The notes under the pieces were generated by a model. It saw only the letters and a program-made list of their open reading frames with translations, was not told the DNA's origin and did no database searches. This document shows positions 46,460 through 60,789 of a stretch of 64,000 nt of DNA, in pieces (the first letter of the stretch is position 1; every line of letters begins with the position of its first letter). The stretch is from Gibbula magus. Lineage: Eukaryota; Mollusca; Gastropoda; Trochida; Trochidae. The stretch covers positions 80,179,436 through 80,243,435 of the forward strand of contig OW388291.1 of NCBI GenBank assembly GCA_936450465.1. Reading direction: 5' to 3'. The position numbers were made by a program, and so were the translations under genes.

Positions 46460-49400
46460 TTCAGGACATGTGGACCAAGTACAGCAGATTATCTTCTTCC
46501 ACTATATAGACTTGCTGCCCAACATGCTTCAGGACATGTGTACCAAGTACAACAGATTATCTTCTTCCACTATATAGACTTGCTGCCCAACAAGTTTCAG
46601 GACATGTGTTCCAAGTACAGCAGATTATCTTCTTCCACTACATAGACTTGCTGCCCAGCATGCTTCAGGACATGTGTGCCAAGTACAGCAGATTATATTC
46701 TTCCACTATATAGACTTGCTGCCCAACATGCTTCAGGACATGTGTACGAAGTACAGCAGATTATCTTCTTCCACTATATAGACTTGCTGCCCAACATGCT
46801 TCAGGACATGTGTACCAAGTAAAGCAGATTATCTTCTTCCACTATATAGACTTGCTGCCCAGCATGCTTCAGGACATGTGTACCAAGTACAGCAGATTAT
46901 CTTCTTCCACTATATAGACTTGCTGCCCAACATGCTTCAGGAAATGTGTACCAAGTACAGCAGATTATCTTCTTCCACTATATAGACTTGCTGCCAAACA
47001 TGCTTCAGGACATGTGTTCCAAGTACAGCAGATTATCCTCTTCCACTAAATAGACTTGCTGCCCAACATGCTTCAGGACATGTGTTCCAAGTACAGCAGA
47101 TTATCTTCTTCCACTGAATAGACTTGCTGCCCAACATGCTTCAGGACATGTGTACCAAGTACAGCAGATTATCTTCTTCCACTATATAGACTTGCTGCCC
47201 AACATGCTTCAGGACATGTGTTCCAAGTACAGCAGATTATCTTCTTCCACTAAATAGACTTGCTGCCCAACATGCTTCAGGACATGTGTTCCAAGTACAG
47301 CAGATTATCTTCTTCCACTTTATATACTTGCTGCCCAACATGCTTCAGGACATGTGTTCCAAGTAAAGCAGATTATCTTCTTCCACTGAATAGACTTGCT
47401 GCCCAACATGCTTCAGGACATGTGTTCCAAGTAAAGCAGATTATCTTCTTCCACTGAATAGACTTGCTGCCCACCATGCTTCAGGACATGTGTTCCAAGT
47501 ACAGCAGATTATCTTCTTCCACTGAATAGACTTGCTGCCCAACATGCTTCAGGACATGTGTTCCAAGTACAGCAGATTATCTTCTTCCACTGAATAGACT
47601 TGCTGCCCAACATGCTTCAGGACATGTGTTCCAAGTACAGCAGATTATCTTCTTCCACTGAATAGACTTGCTGCCCAACATGCTTCAGGACATGTGTACC
47701 AAGTACAGCAGATTATCTTCTTCCACTATATAGACTTGCTGCCCAACATGCTTCAGGAAATGTGTACCAAGTAAAGCAGATTATCTTCTTCCACTATATA
47801 GACTTGCTGCCCAACATGCTTCAGGAAATGTGTACCAAGTACAGCAGATTATCTTCTTCCACTATATAGACTTGCTGCCCAAAATGCTTCAGGAAATGTG
47901 TACCAAGTACAGCAGATTATCTTCTTCCACTATATAGACTTGCTGCCCAACATGCTTCAGGAAATGTGTACCAAGTAAAGCAGATTATCTTCTTCCACTA
48001 TATAGACTTGCTGCCCAACATGCTTCAGGAAATGTGTACCAAGTACAGCAGATTATCTTCTTCCACTATATAGACTTGCTGCCCAAAATGCTTCAGGAAA
48101 TGTGTACCAAGTACAGCAGATTATCTTCTTCCACTATATAGACTTGCTGCCCAACATGCTTCAGGACATGTGTACCAAGTACAGCAGATTATCTTCTTCA
48201 ACTAAATAGACTTGCTGCCCAACATGCTTCAGGACATGTGTACCAAGTACAGCAGATTATCTTCTTCCACTATATAGACTTGCTGCCCAACATGCTTCAG
48301 GACATGTGTTCCAAGTACAGCAGATTATCTTTTTCCACTATATAGACTTACTGCCCAAAATGCTTCAGGACATGTGTACCAAGTACAGCAGATTATCTTT
48401 TCCCACTATATAGACTTACTGCCCAACATGCTTCAGGACATGTGTTCCAAGTACAGCAGATTATCTTCTTCCACTATATAGACTTACTGCCCAAAATGCT
48501 TCAGGACATGTGTACCAAGTACAGCAGATTATCTTCTTCCACTATATAGACTTGCTGCCCAACATGCTTCAGGACATGTGTTCCAAGAACAGCAGATTAT
48601 CTTCTTCCACTGAATAGACTTGCTGCCCAACATGCTTCAGGACATGTGTACGAAGTACAGCAGATTATCTTCTTCCACTATATAGACTTGCTGCCCAACA
48701 TGCTTCAGGACATGTGTACCAAGTAAAGCAGATTATCTTCTTCCACTATATAGACTTGCTGCCCAGCATGCTTCAGGACATGTGTACCAAGTACAGCAGA
48801 TTATCTTCTTCCACTATATAGACTTGCTGCCCAACATGCTTCAGGACATGTGTACCAAGTACAGCAGATTATCTTCTTCCACTGAATAGACTTGCTGCCT
48901 AGCATGCTTCAGGACATGTGTACCAAGTACAACAGATTATCTTCTTCCACTAAATAGACTTGCTGCCCAACATGCTTCAGGACATGTGTACCAAGTAAAG
49001 CAGATTATCTTCTTCCACTATATAGACTTGCTGCCCAGCATGCTTCAGGACATGTGTTCCAAGTACAGAAGATTATCTTCTTCCACTATATAGACTTGCT
49101 GCCAAACATGCTTCAGGACATGTGTTCCAAGTACAGCAGATTATCTTCTTCCACTGAATAGACTTGCTGCCCAACATGCTTCAGGACATGTGGACCAAGT
49201 ACAGCAGATTATCTTCTTCCACTATATAGACTTGCTGCCCAACATGCTTCAGGACATGTGTACCAAGTACAACAGATTATCTTCTTCCACTATATAGACT
49301 TGCTGCCCAACAAGTTTCAGGACATGTGTTCCAAGTACAGCAGATTATCTTCTTCCACTACATAGACTTGCTGCCCAGCATGCTTCAGGACATGTGTGCC

Positions 49401-52100
49401 AAGTACAGCAGATTATATTCTTCCACTATATATACTTGCTGCCCAACATGCTTCAGGACATGTGTACGAAGTACAGCAGATTATCTTCTTCCACTATATA
49501 GACTTGCTGCCCAACATGCTTCAGGACATGTGTACCAAGTAAAGCAGATTATCTTCTTCCACTATATAGACTTGCTGCCCAGCATGCTTCAGGACATGTG
49601 TACCAAGTACAGCAGATTATCTTCTTCCACTATATAGACTTGCTGCCCAACATGCTTCAGGAAATGTGTACCAAGTACAGCAGATTATCTTCTTCCACTA
49701 TATAGACTTGCTGCCAAACATGCTTCAGGACATGTGTTCCAAGTACAGCAGATTATCCTCTTCCACTAAATAGACTTGCTGCCCAACATGCTTCAGGACA
49801 TGTGTTCCAAGTACAGCAGATTATCTTCTTCCACTGAATAGACTTGCTGCCCAACATGCTTCAGGACATGTGTACCAAGTACAGCAGATTATCTTCTTCC
49901 ACTATATAGACTTGCTGCCCAACATGCTTCAGGACATGTGTTCCAAGTACAGCAGATTATCTTCTTCCACTAAATAGACTTGCTGCCCAACATGCTTCAG
50001 GACATGTGTTCCAAGTACAGCAGATTATCTTCTTCCACTATATATACTTGCTGCCCAACATGCTTCAGGACATGTGTTCCAAGTAAAGCAGATTATCTTC
50101 TTCCACTGAATAGACTTGCTGCCCAACATGCTTCAGGACATGTGTTCCAAGTAAAGCAGATTATCTTCTTCCACTGAATAGACTTGCTGCCCACCATGCT
50201 TCAGGACATGTGTTCCAAGTACAGCAGATTATCTTCTTCCACTGAATAGACTTGCTGCCCAACATGCTTCAGGACATGTGTTCCAAGTACAGCAGATTAT
50301 CTTCTTCCACTGAATAGACTTGCTGCCCAACATGCTTCAGGACATGTGTTCCAAGTACAGCAGATTATCTTCTTCCACTGAATAGACTTGCTGCCCAACA
50401 TGCCTCAGGACATGTGTACCAAGTACAGCAGATTATCTTCTTCCACTATATAGACTTGCTGCCCAACATGCTTCAGGAAATGTGTACCAAGTAAAGCAGA
50501 TTATCTTCTTCCACTATATAGACTTGCTGCCCAACATGCTTCAGGAAATGTGTACCAAGTACAGCAGATTATCTTCTTCCACTATATAGACTTGCTGCCC
50601 AACATGCTTCAGGAAATGTGTACCAAGTACAGCAGATTATCTTCTTCCACTATATAGACTTGCTGCCCAACATGCTTCAGGAAATGTGTACCAAGTAAAG
50701 CAGATTATCTTCTTCCACTATATAGACTTGCTGCCCAACATGCTTCAGGAAATGTGTACCAAGTACAGCAGATTATCTTCTTCCACTATATAGACTTGCT
50801 GCCCAAAATGCTTCAGGAAATGTGTACCAAGTACAGCAGATTATCTTCTTCCACTATATAGACTTGCTGCCCAACATGCTTCAGGACATGTGTACCAAGT
50901 ACAGCAGATTATCTTCTTCAACTAAATAGACTTGCTGCCCAACATGCTTCAGGACATGTGTACCAAGTACAGCAGATTATCTTCTTCCACTATATAGACT
51001 TGCTGCCCAACATGCTTCAGGACATGTGTTCCAAGTACAGCAGATTATCTTTTTCCACTATATAGACTTACTGCCCAAAATGCTTCAGGACATGTGTACC
51101 AAGTACAGCAGATTATCTTTTCCCACTATATAGACTTACTGCCCAACATGCTTCAGGACATGTGTTCCAAGTACAGCAGATTATCTTCTTCCACTATATA
51201 GACTTACTGCCCAAAATGCTTCAGGACATGTGTACCAAGTACAGCAGATTATCTTCTTCCACTATATAGACTTGCTGCCCAACATGCTTCAGGACATGTG
51301 TTCCAAGAACAGCAGATTATCTTCTTCCACTGAATAGACTTGCTGCCCAACATGCTTCAGGACATGTGTACGAAGTACAGCAGATTATCTTCTTCCACTA
51401 TATAGACTTGCTGCCCAACATGCTTCAGGACATGTGTACCAAGTAAAGCAGATTATCTTCTTCCACTATATAGACTTGCTGCCCAGCATGCTTCAGGACA
51501 TGTGTACCAAGTACAGCAGATTATCTTCTTCCACTATATAGACTTGCTGCCCAACATGCTTCAGGAAATGTGTACCAAGTACAGCAGATTATCTTCTTCC
51601 ACTATATAGACTTGCTGCCAAACATGCTTCAGGACATGTGTTCCAAGTACAGCAGATTATCCTCTTCCACTAAATAGACTTGCTGCCCAACATGCTTCAG
51701 GACATGTGTTCCAAGTACAGCAGATTATCTTCTTCCACTGAATAGACTTGCTGCCCAACATGCTTCAGGACATGTGTACCAAGTACAGCAGATTATCTTC
51801 TTCCACTATATAGACTTGCTGCCCAACATGCTTCAGGACATGTGTTCCAAGTACAGCAGATTATCTTCTTCCACTAAATAGACTTGCTGCCCAACATGCT
51901 TCAGGACATGTGTTCCAAGTACAGCAGATTATCTTCTTCCACTTTATATACTTGCTGCCCAACATGCTTCAGGACATGTGTTCCAAGTAAAGCAGATTAT
52001 CTTCTTCCACTGAATAGACTTGCTGCCCAACATGCTTCAGGACATGTGTTCCAAGTAAAGCAGATTATCTTCTTCCACTGAATAGACTTGCTGCCCACCA
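46460..52100. repeat. Second higher-order block with 40-monomer (2720-bp) offset
   Basis: Marker variants recur exactly 2720 bp apart: ACATGTGGACCAAG near 46469 and 49189, and a run of variants at 47260 and 49980. Further copies follow at 51884 (+1904 bp, 28 monomers) and 55556 (+3672 bp, 54 monomers). All offsets are whole numbers of monomers. The block differs from the left half of the array in its variants and period. Confidence 0.75.
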
Positions 52101-55100
52101 TGCTTCAGGACATGTGTTCCAAGTACAGCAGATTATCTTCTTCCACTGAATAGACTTGCTGCCCAACATGCTTCAGGACATGTGTTCCAAGTACAGCAGA
52201 TTATCTTCTTCCACTGAATAGACTTGCTGCCCAACATGCTTCAGGACATGTGTTCCAAGTACAGCAGATTATCTTCTTCCACTGAATAGACTTGCTGCCA
52301 AACATGCTTCAGGACATGTGTACCAAGTACAGCAGATTATCTTCTTCCACTATATAGACTTGCTGCCCAACATGCTTCAGGAAATGTGTACCAAGTAAAG
52401 CAGATTATCTTCTTCCACTATATAGACTTGCTGCCCAACATGCTTCAGGAAATGTGTACCAAGTACAGCAGATTATCTTCTTCCACTATATAGACTTGCT
52501 GCCCAAAATGCTTCAGGAAATGTGTACCAAGTACAGCAGATTATCTTCTTCCACTATATAGACTTGCTGCCCAACATGCTTCAGGACATGTGTACCAAGT
52601 ACAGCAGATTATCTTCTTCAACTAAATAGACTTGCTGCCCAACATGCTTCAGGACATGTGTACCAAGTACAGCAGATTATCTTCTTCCACTATATAGACT
52701 TGCTGCCCAACATGCTTCAGGACATGTGTTCCAAGTACAGCAGATTATCTTTTTCCACTATATAGACTTACTGCCCAAAATGCTTCAGGACATGTGTACC
52801 AAGTACAGCAGATTATCTTTTCCCACTATATAGACTTACTGCCCAACATGCTTCAGGACATGTGTTCCAAGTACAGCAGATTATCTTCTTCCACTATATA
52901 GACTTACTGCCCAAAATGCTTCAGGACATGTGTACCAAGTACAGCAGATTATCTTCTTCCACTATATAGACTTGCTGCCCAACATGCTTCAGGACATGTG
53001 TTCCAAGAACAGCAGATTATCTTCTTCCACTGAATAGACTTGCTGCCCAAAATGCTTCAGGACATGTGTACCAAGTACAGCAGATTATCTTCTTCCACTA
53101 TATAGACTTGCTGCCCAACATGCTTCAGGACATGTGTACCAAGTACAGCAGATTGTCTTCTTCCACTATATAGACTTGCTGCTCAACATGCTTCAGGACA
53201 TGTGTACCAAGTACAGCAGATTATTTTCGTCCACTATATAGACTTGCTGCCCAACATGCTTCAGGACATGTGTACAAAGTACAGCAGATTATCTTCTTCC
53301 ACTATATAGACTTGCTGTCCAACATGCTTCAGGACATGTGTTCCAAGTACAGCAGATTAACTTCTTCCACTATATATACTTGCTGCCCAACATGCTTCAG
53401 GACATGTGTTCCAAGTACAGCAGATTAACTTCTTCCACTATATATACTTGCTGCCCAACATGCTTCAGGACATGTGTACCAAGTAAAGCAGATTATCTTC
53501 TTCCACTAAATAGACTTGCTGCCCAACATGCTTCAGGACATGTGTACCAAGTACAGCAGATTATCTTCTTCCACTATATAGACTTGCTGCCCAACATGCT
53601 TCAGGAAATGTGTACCAAGTACAGCAGATTATCTTCTTCCACTATATAGACTTACTGCCCAACATGCTTCAGGACATGTGTTCCAAGTACAGCAGATTAT
53701 CTTCTTCTACTATATAAATTTGCTGCCCAGCATGCTTCAGGACATGTGTACCAAGTACAGCAGATTATCTTCTTCCACTAAATAGACGTGTTGCCCAACA
53801 TGCTTCAGGACATGTGTACCAAGTAAAGCAGATTATCTTCTTCCACTATATAGACTTGCTGCCCAACATGCTTCAGGACATGTGCACCAAGTAAAGCAGA
53901 TTATCTTCTTCCACTAAATAGACGTGTTGCCCAACATGCTTCAGGACATGTGTACCAAGTAAAGCAGATTATCTTCTTCCACTATATAGACTTGCTGCCC
54001 AACATGCTTCAGGACATGTGTACCAAGTACAGCAGATTATCTTCTTCCACTATATAGACTTACTGCCCAACATGCTTCAGGACATGTGTACCAAGTACAG
54101 CAGAATGTCTTCTTCTACTATATAAATTTGCTGCCCAGCATGCTTCAGGACATGTGTACCAAGTACAGCAGATTATCTTCTTCCACTATATAGACTTGCT
54201 GCCCAGCATGCTTCAGGACATGTGTACCAAGTAAAGCAGATTATCTTCTTCCACTAAATAGACGTGTTGCCCAACATGCTTCAGGAAATGTGTACCAAGT
54301 AAAGCAGATTATCTTCTTCCACTAAATCGACTTGCTGCCCAACATGCTTCAGGACATGTGTACCAAGTACAACAGAATGTCTTCTTCTACTATATAAATT
54401 TGCTGCCAAACATGCTTCAGGACATGTGTTCCAAGTACAGCGGATTATCTTCTTCCACTGAATAGACTTGCTGCCCAACATGCTTCAGGACCTGTGTACC
54501 AAGTACAGCAGAATGTCTTCTTCTACTATATAAATTTGCTGCCAAACATGCTTCAGGACATGTGTTCCAAGTACAGAAGATTATCTTCTTCCACTATATA
54601 GACTTGCTGCCCAACATGCTTCAGGACATGTGTTCCAAGTACAGCAGATTGTCTTCTTCCACTAAATAGACTTGCTGCCCAGCATGCTTCAGGACATGTG
54701 TACCAAGTACAACAGATTATCTTCTTCCACTAAATAGACTTGCTGCCCAACATGCTTCAGGACATGTGTACCAAGTAAAGCAGATTATCTTCTTCCACTA
54801 TATAGACTTGCTGCCCAGCATGCTTCAGGACATGTGTTCCAAGTACAGAAGATTATCTTCTTCCACTATATAGACTTGCTGCCCAACATGCTTCAGGACA
54901 TGTGTTCCAAGTACAGCAGATTATCTTCTTCCACTGAATAGACTTGCTGCCCAACATGCTTCAGGACATGTGGACCAAGTACAGCAGATTATCTTCTTCC
55001 ACCATATAGACTTGCTGCCCAACATGCTTCAGGACATGTGTACCAAGTACAACAGATTATCTTCTTCCACTATATAGACTTGCTGCCCAACAAGTTTCAG

Positions 55101-58100
55101 GACATGTGTTCCAAGTACAGCAGATTATCTTCTTCCACTACATAGACTTGCTGCCCAGCATGCTTCAGGACATGTGTGCCAAGTACAGCAGATTATCTTC
55201 TTCCACTATATAGACTTGCTGCCCAACATGCTTCAGGACATGTGTACCAAGTACAGCAGATTATCTTCTTCCACTATATAGACTTGCTGCCCAACATGCT
55301 TCAGGACATGTGTACCAAGTAAAGCAGATTATCTTCTTCCACTATATAGACTTGCTGCCCAGCATGCTTCAGGACATGTGTACCAAGTACAGCAGATTAT
55401 CTTCTTCCACTATATAGACTTGCTGCCCAACATGCTTCAGGAAATGTGTACCAAGTACAGCAGATTATCTTCTTCCACTATATAGACTTGCTGCCCAACA
55501 TGCTTCAGGACATGTGTTCCAAGTACAGCAGATTATCTTCTTCCACTAAATAGACTTGCTGCCCAACATGCTTCAGGACATGTGTTCCAAGTACAGCAGA
55601 TTATCTTCTTCCACTTTATATACTTGCTGCCCAACATGCTTCAGGACATGTGTTCCAAGTAAAGCAGATTATCTTCTTCCACTGAATAGACTTGCTGCCC
55701 AACATGCTTCAGGACATGTGTTCCAAGTAAAGCAGATTATCTTCTTCCACTGAATAGACTTGCTGCCCAACATGCTTCAGGACATGTGTTCCAAGTACAG
55801 CAGATTATCTTTTTCCACTGAATAGACTTGCTACCCAACATGCTTCAGGACATGTGTTCCAAGTACAGCAGATTATCTTCTTCCACTGAATAGACTTGCT
55901 GCCCAACATGCTTCAGGACATGTGTTCCAAGTACAGCAGATTATCTTCTTCCACTGAATAGACTTGCTGCCCAACATGCTTCAGGACATGTGTACCAAGT
56001 ACAGCAGATTATCTTCTTCCACTATATAGACTTGCTGCCCAACATGCTTCAGGACATGTGTTCCAAGTACAGCAGATTATCTTCTTCCACTGAATAGACT
56101 TGCTGCCCAAAATGCTTCAGGACATGTGTACCAAGTACAGCAGATTATCTTCTTCCACTATATAGACTTGCTGCCCAACATGCTTCAGGACATGTGTACC
56201 AAGTACAGCAGATTATCTTCTTCCACTATATAGACTTGCTGCTCAACATGCTTCAGGACATGTGTACCAAGTACAGCAGATTATTTTCGTCCACTATATA
56301 GACTTGCTGCCCAACATGCTTCAGGACATGTGTACAAAGTACAGCAGATTATCTTCTTCCACTATATAGACTTGCTGTCCAACATGCTTCAGGACATGTG
56401 TTCCAAGTACAGCAGATTAACTTCTTCCACTATATATACTTGCTGCCCAACATGCTTCAGGACATGTTTACCAAGTACAGCAGATTATCTTCTTCCACTA
56501 TATAGACTTGCTGCCCAACAAGCTTCAGGACATGTGTACAAAGTACAGCAGATTATCTTCTTCCACGATATAGACTTGCTGTCCAACATGCTTCAGGACA
56601 TGTGTTCCAAGTACAGCAGATTAACTTCTTCCACTATATATACTTGCTGCCCAACATGCTTCAGGACATGTTTACCAAGTAAAGCAGATTATCTTCTTCC
56701 ACTATATAGACTTGCTGCCCAACATGCGTCAGGACATGTGTACCAAGTACAGCAGATTATCTTCTTCCACTACATAGACTTGCTGCCCAACATGCTTCAG
56801 GACATGTGTTCCAAGTACAGCAGATTATCTTCTTCCACTATATAGACTTGCTGCCCAACAAGCTTCAGGACATGTGTACAAAGTACAGCAGATTATCTTC
56901 TTCCACGATATAGACTTGCTGTCCAACATGCTTCAGGACATGTGTTCCAAGTACAGCAGATTAACTTCTTCCACTATATATACTTGCTGCCCAACATGCT
57001 TCAGGACATGTTTACCAAGTAAAGCAGATTATCTTCTTCCACTATATAGACTTGCTGCCCAACATGCGTCAGGACATGTGTACCAAGTACAGCAGATTAT
57101 CTTCTTCCACTACATAGACTTGCTGCCCAACATGCTTCAGGACATGTGTTCCAAGTACAGCAGATTATCGTCTTCCACTATATAGACTTGCTGCCCAACA
57201 TGCTTCAGGACATGCATGTGTTCCAAGTACAGCAGATTGTCTTCTTCCACTATATAGACTTGCTGCCCAACATGCTTCAGGACATGTGTTCCAAGTACAG
57301 CAGATTATCTTCTTCCACTATATATACATGCTGCCCAACATGCTTCAGGACATGAGTTCAAAGTACAGCAGATTGTCTTCTTCCACTATATATACTTGCT
57401 GCCAAACATGCTTCAGGACATGTGTTCCAAGTACAGCAGATTGTCTTCTTCCACTATATAGACTTGCTGCCCAACATGCTTCAGGACATGTGTTCCAAGT
57501 ACAGCAGATTGTCTTCTTCCACTATATAGACTTGCTGCCCAACATGCTTCAGGACATGTGTTCCAAGTACAGCAGATTGTCTTCTTCCACTATATATACT
57601 TGCTGCCCAACATGCTTCAGGACATGTGTTCCAAGTACAGCAGATTGTCTTCTTCCACTATATAGACTTGCTGCCCAACATGCTTCAGGACATGTGTTCC
57701 AAGTACAGCAGATTGTCTTCTTCCACTATATAGACTTGCTGCCCAACATGCTTCAGGACATGTGTTCCAAGTACAGCAGATTATCTTCTTCCACTTTATA
57801 TACTTGCTGCCCAACATGCTTCAGGACATGTGTTCCAAGTACAGCAGATTATCTTCTTTCACTATATAGACTTGCTGCCCAACATGCTTCAGGACATGTG
57901 TACCAAGTACAGCAGATTATCTTCTTCCACTATATAGACTTGCTGCCCAACATGCTTCAGGACATGTGTACCAAGTACAGCAGATTATCTTCTTCCACTA
58001 TATAGACTTGCTGCCCAACATGCTTCAGGACATGTGTTCCAAGTACAGCAGATTGTCTTCTTCCACTATATAGACTTGCTGCCCAACATGCTTCAGGACA

Positions 58101-58289
58101 TGTGTTCCAAGTACAGCAGATTATCTTCTCCAACTATATAGACGTGTTGCCCAACATGCTTCAGGACATGTGTTCCACGTACAGCAGATTATCTTCTTCC
58201 ACTATATAGACTTGCTGCCCAACATGCTTCAGGACATGTGTACTAAGTACAGCAGATTATCTTCTTCCACTATATAGACTTGCTGCCCA

Positions 58290-59505
58290 ACATGCTTCAG
58301 GACATGCATGTGTTCCAAGTACAGCAGATTGTCTTCTTCCACTATATAGACGTGTTGCCCAACATGCTTCAGGGCATGTGTTCCAAGTACAGCAGATTAT
58401 CTTTTTCCACTATATAGACTTGCTGCCCAACATGCTTCAGGACATGTGTACCAAGTACAGCAGATTATCTTCTTCCACTATATAGACTTGCTGCTCAACA
58501 AGCTTCAGGACATGTGTTCCAAGTACAGCAGATTAACTTCTTCCACTATATATACTTGCTGCCCAACATGCTTCAGGACATGTTTACCAAGTAAAGCAGA
58601 TTATCTTCTTCGACTATTTAGACTTGCTGCCCAACATGCTTCAGGACATGTGTACCAAGTACATCAGATTATCTTCTTCCACTATATAGACTTGCTGCCC
58701 AACATGCTTCAGGACATGTGTACCAAGTACAGCAGATTATCTTCTTCCACTATATAGACTTGCTGCCCAACATGCTTCAGGACATGTGTTCCACGTACAG
58801 CAGATTATCTTCTTCCACTATATAGACTTGCTGCCCAACATGCTTCAGGACATGTGTACTAAGTACAGCAGATTATCTTCTTCCACTATATAGACTTGCT
58901 GCCCAACATGCTTCAGGACATGCATGTGTTCCAAGTACAGCAGATTGTCTTCTTCCACTATATAGACGTGTTGCCCAACATGCTTCAGGGCATGTGTTCC
59001 AAGTACAGCAGATTATCTTTTTCCACTATATAGACTTGCTGCCCAACATGCTTCAGGACATGTGTACCAAGTACAGCAGATTATCTTCTTCCACTATATA
59101 GACTTGCTGCTCAACAAGCTTCAGGACATGTGTTCCAAGTACAGCAGATTAACTTCTTCCACTATGTATACTTGCTGCCCAACATGCTTCAGGACATGTT
59201 TACCAAGTAAAGCAGATTATCTTCTTCGACTATTTAGACTTGCTGCCCAACATGCTTCAGGACATGTGTACCAAGTACATCAGATTATCTTCTTCCACTA
59301 TATAGACTTGCTGCCCAACATGCTTCAGGACATGTGTACCAAGTACAGCAGATTATCTTCTTCCACTATATAGACTTGCTGCCCAACATGCTTCAGGACA
59401 TGTGTACCAAGTACAGCAGATTATCTTCTTCCACTATATAGACTTGCTGCCCAACATGCTTCAGGACATGTGTTCCAAGTACAGCAGATTATCTTCTTCC
59501 GCTAA
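58290..59505. repeat. 616-bp tandem duplication at the right end of the satellite
   Basis: Monomers with a 4-bp insertion (ACATGCATGTG) near 58303 and 58921, AGGGCATG near 58372 and 58988, and AACAAGCTTC with TTAACTTCTTCC downstream repeat at an offset of 616 bp. That is nine monomers plus the 4-bp insertion. The copies are nearly identical, so the duplication is recent. A similar five-monomer (340-bp) duplication lies at about 56500-57180. Confidence 0.8.
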
Positions 59506-59810
59506 ATAGAGCAGTGGACCGGGTTCAACACGAGAAGACTTTGCTGGAATCGAAACACCGACTGAGCGTCACATATCGATGAATTATGATTTAAACAATA
59601 TTCTATTTCTAAAAAAAATATGTTTCATACAAGAAATATATTTGGAAAAGTAAAAAGGGAAAATGATCTGCCCATTTAAATGTTTCGAAACTAATTAAGC
59701 GACGCCTGAAACATTTGTAATAAATCTGTATCTTTTAAATATGTTTAATATTTGTTAATGGTGTGCAGATTTGAATTGTTTCCTTTAATGAATTTTCAGG
59801 GTTAAAGAGC

Positions 59811-60035
59811 CTTTGAATATGTTCGTAAAAACAAACAGGAGAACTTTCAAACATCTATCTCGTTGAAATATATTCACATCATTTTTTGCAGATTTTCTTG
59901 ACCACAAAAAGTGGAGAAATTACCCCAAATAGGTAAGGTGTCTGAATATAGATCGAGTTTTCAACCGCATAGCATTGTGGTTAACTTGCGCACTGTAAAC
60001 GAACAAACAAAAGAGAAACACAGTTTATGAGTAGT
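59811..60035 (+). repeat. Dispersed repeat, copy B (related to 455-710)
   Basis: Same ordered landmarks as the copy at 455-710, including AATATAGATC, TTTTCAACCGCA and CAGTTTATGA. There is no coding content. One copy is near each end of the window. Confidence 0.55.
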
Positions 60036-60064
60036 TATCTATTTATCATGTGAATAAGTTATAA

Positions 60065-60114
60065 TGATACATGATACATGATATTTGATACATGATACAT
60101 GATACAGGATACAC
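60065..60114. repeat. (ATGATAC)n-like microsatellite
   Basis: Several tandem copies of a GATACAT-type unit with one interruption (GATATTT). Confidence 0.85.
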
Positions 60115-60439
60115 ATACTCATCGGCTGTCTAAGAACATTGCATGCATGAACACAACGGGAACTGCATGAAACAAAGTAGTCCCGGATTCCCGAGAAGCA
60201 CTTTCAGTAGGGTGCGACAAAAGGTGTAAAATTGTATCTAAGTCTGGGATGCAATTTCCCTGACTGTTAGCTGGATCTTGTCACGGTATAGGTGAATCTC
60301 AACAGCGAGTTAAACATCCGGGACATCCTTACCCCCGTTCTGGTACCTCATGTTGGCGATCATGCTTTAATAACTCGACCTTTATTCATGGGTGACAACG
60401 CATGATCTTACCTTTCCATGCTGTGAAGGCGAATGTTCC

Positions 60440-60656
60440 GAACAACGCCATCACCAATGAGTCCAGAGTTGAATACCTTTGAACATGTATGGGACATAAT
60501 TGGACGTCTGATGGAGGAAAAGAACCTCATCCTTTTAATCTTGCTAATTCGTAGGCTTCTTTGCACCGTTAGTGGCAGCAGCTGCCTTTGAAACGAATCC
60601 GTAGACTCACTGGAGGTGTGAGGAGAAGGGTCAACATTGCGGACACTCGCTACTGA
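60440..60656 (+). pseudogene. Tc1-like transposase 3' fragment, copy 1
   Basis: On the + strand MSPELNTFEHVWDIIGRLME resembles the SPDLNPIEHVWD segment holding the catalytic Glu of Tc1-like transposases. After a frameshift LKRIRRLTGGVRRR and DTRY with a stop match the protein C-terminus. Only the last fifth of the gene is present. Confidence 0.65.
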
Positions 60657-60789
60657 CATTTCGTTGATGATTTGTCATCTTGCGACCCTCAATCACAATT
60701 TCAAACAAAGATTTCAGCAACAACTGCATCAAAATATTGGAGAATTGGTCTATTAATACCGGTTTCAATGGTCTATTACAATAATTGGA

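Larger units (their letters stand above)
27742..59510. repeat. 68-bp satellite DNA array, 31.8 kb
   Basis: About 467 head-to-tail copies of a 68-bp monomer containing TATAGACTTGCTGCCCAACA, TGCTTCAGGACATGTGTACC, AAGTACAGCAGATTATCTTC and TTCCACTA. All copies have the same orientation. Common variants are TGTTCC for TGTACC, AAAGCAG for ACAGCAG, GGAAATG for GGACATG, and AAATAG or GAATAG for TATAG. A few copies are 66, 67 or 72 bp. The core has the dyad TGTAC-CAA-GTACA and the palindrome ACATGT. 68 is not a multiple of three and most monomers contain TAG, so frames stay short. It could be pericentromeric or interstitial heterochromatin; the sequence alone cannot tell. Confidence 0.98.

Noticed and set aside
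57286..58005. 239-codon open frame in the satellite
   Set aside because: It exists only because several monomers there read TATATACT in place of TATAGACT, removing a stop. The residues simply repeat the monomer in three frames.
27864..59373. Many 65-171-codon open frames on both strands across the satellite
   Set aside because: All are translations of the 68-bp repeat and shift with monomer variants. No start context, splice pattern or family similarity supports a gene.
27742..59510. CRISPR-like array
   Set aside because: Repeats are contiguous, with no unique spacers between them and no cas genes; the window is eukaryotic.
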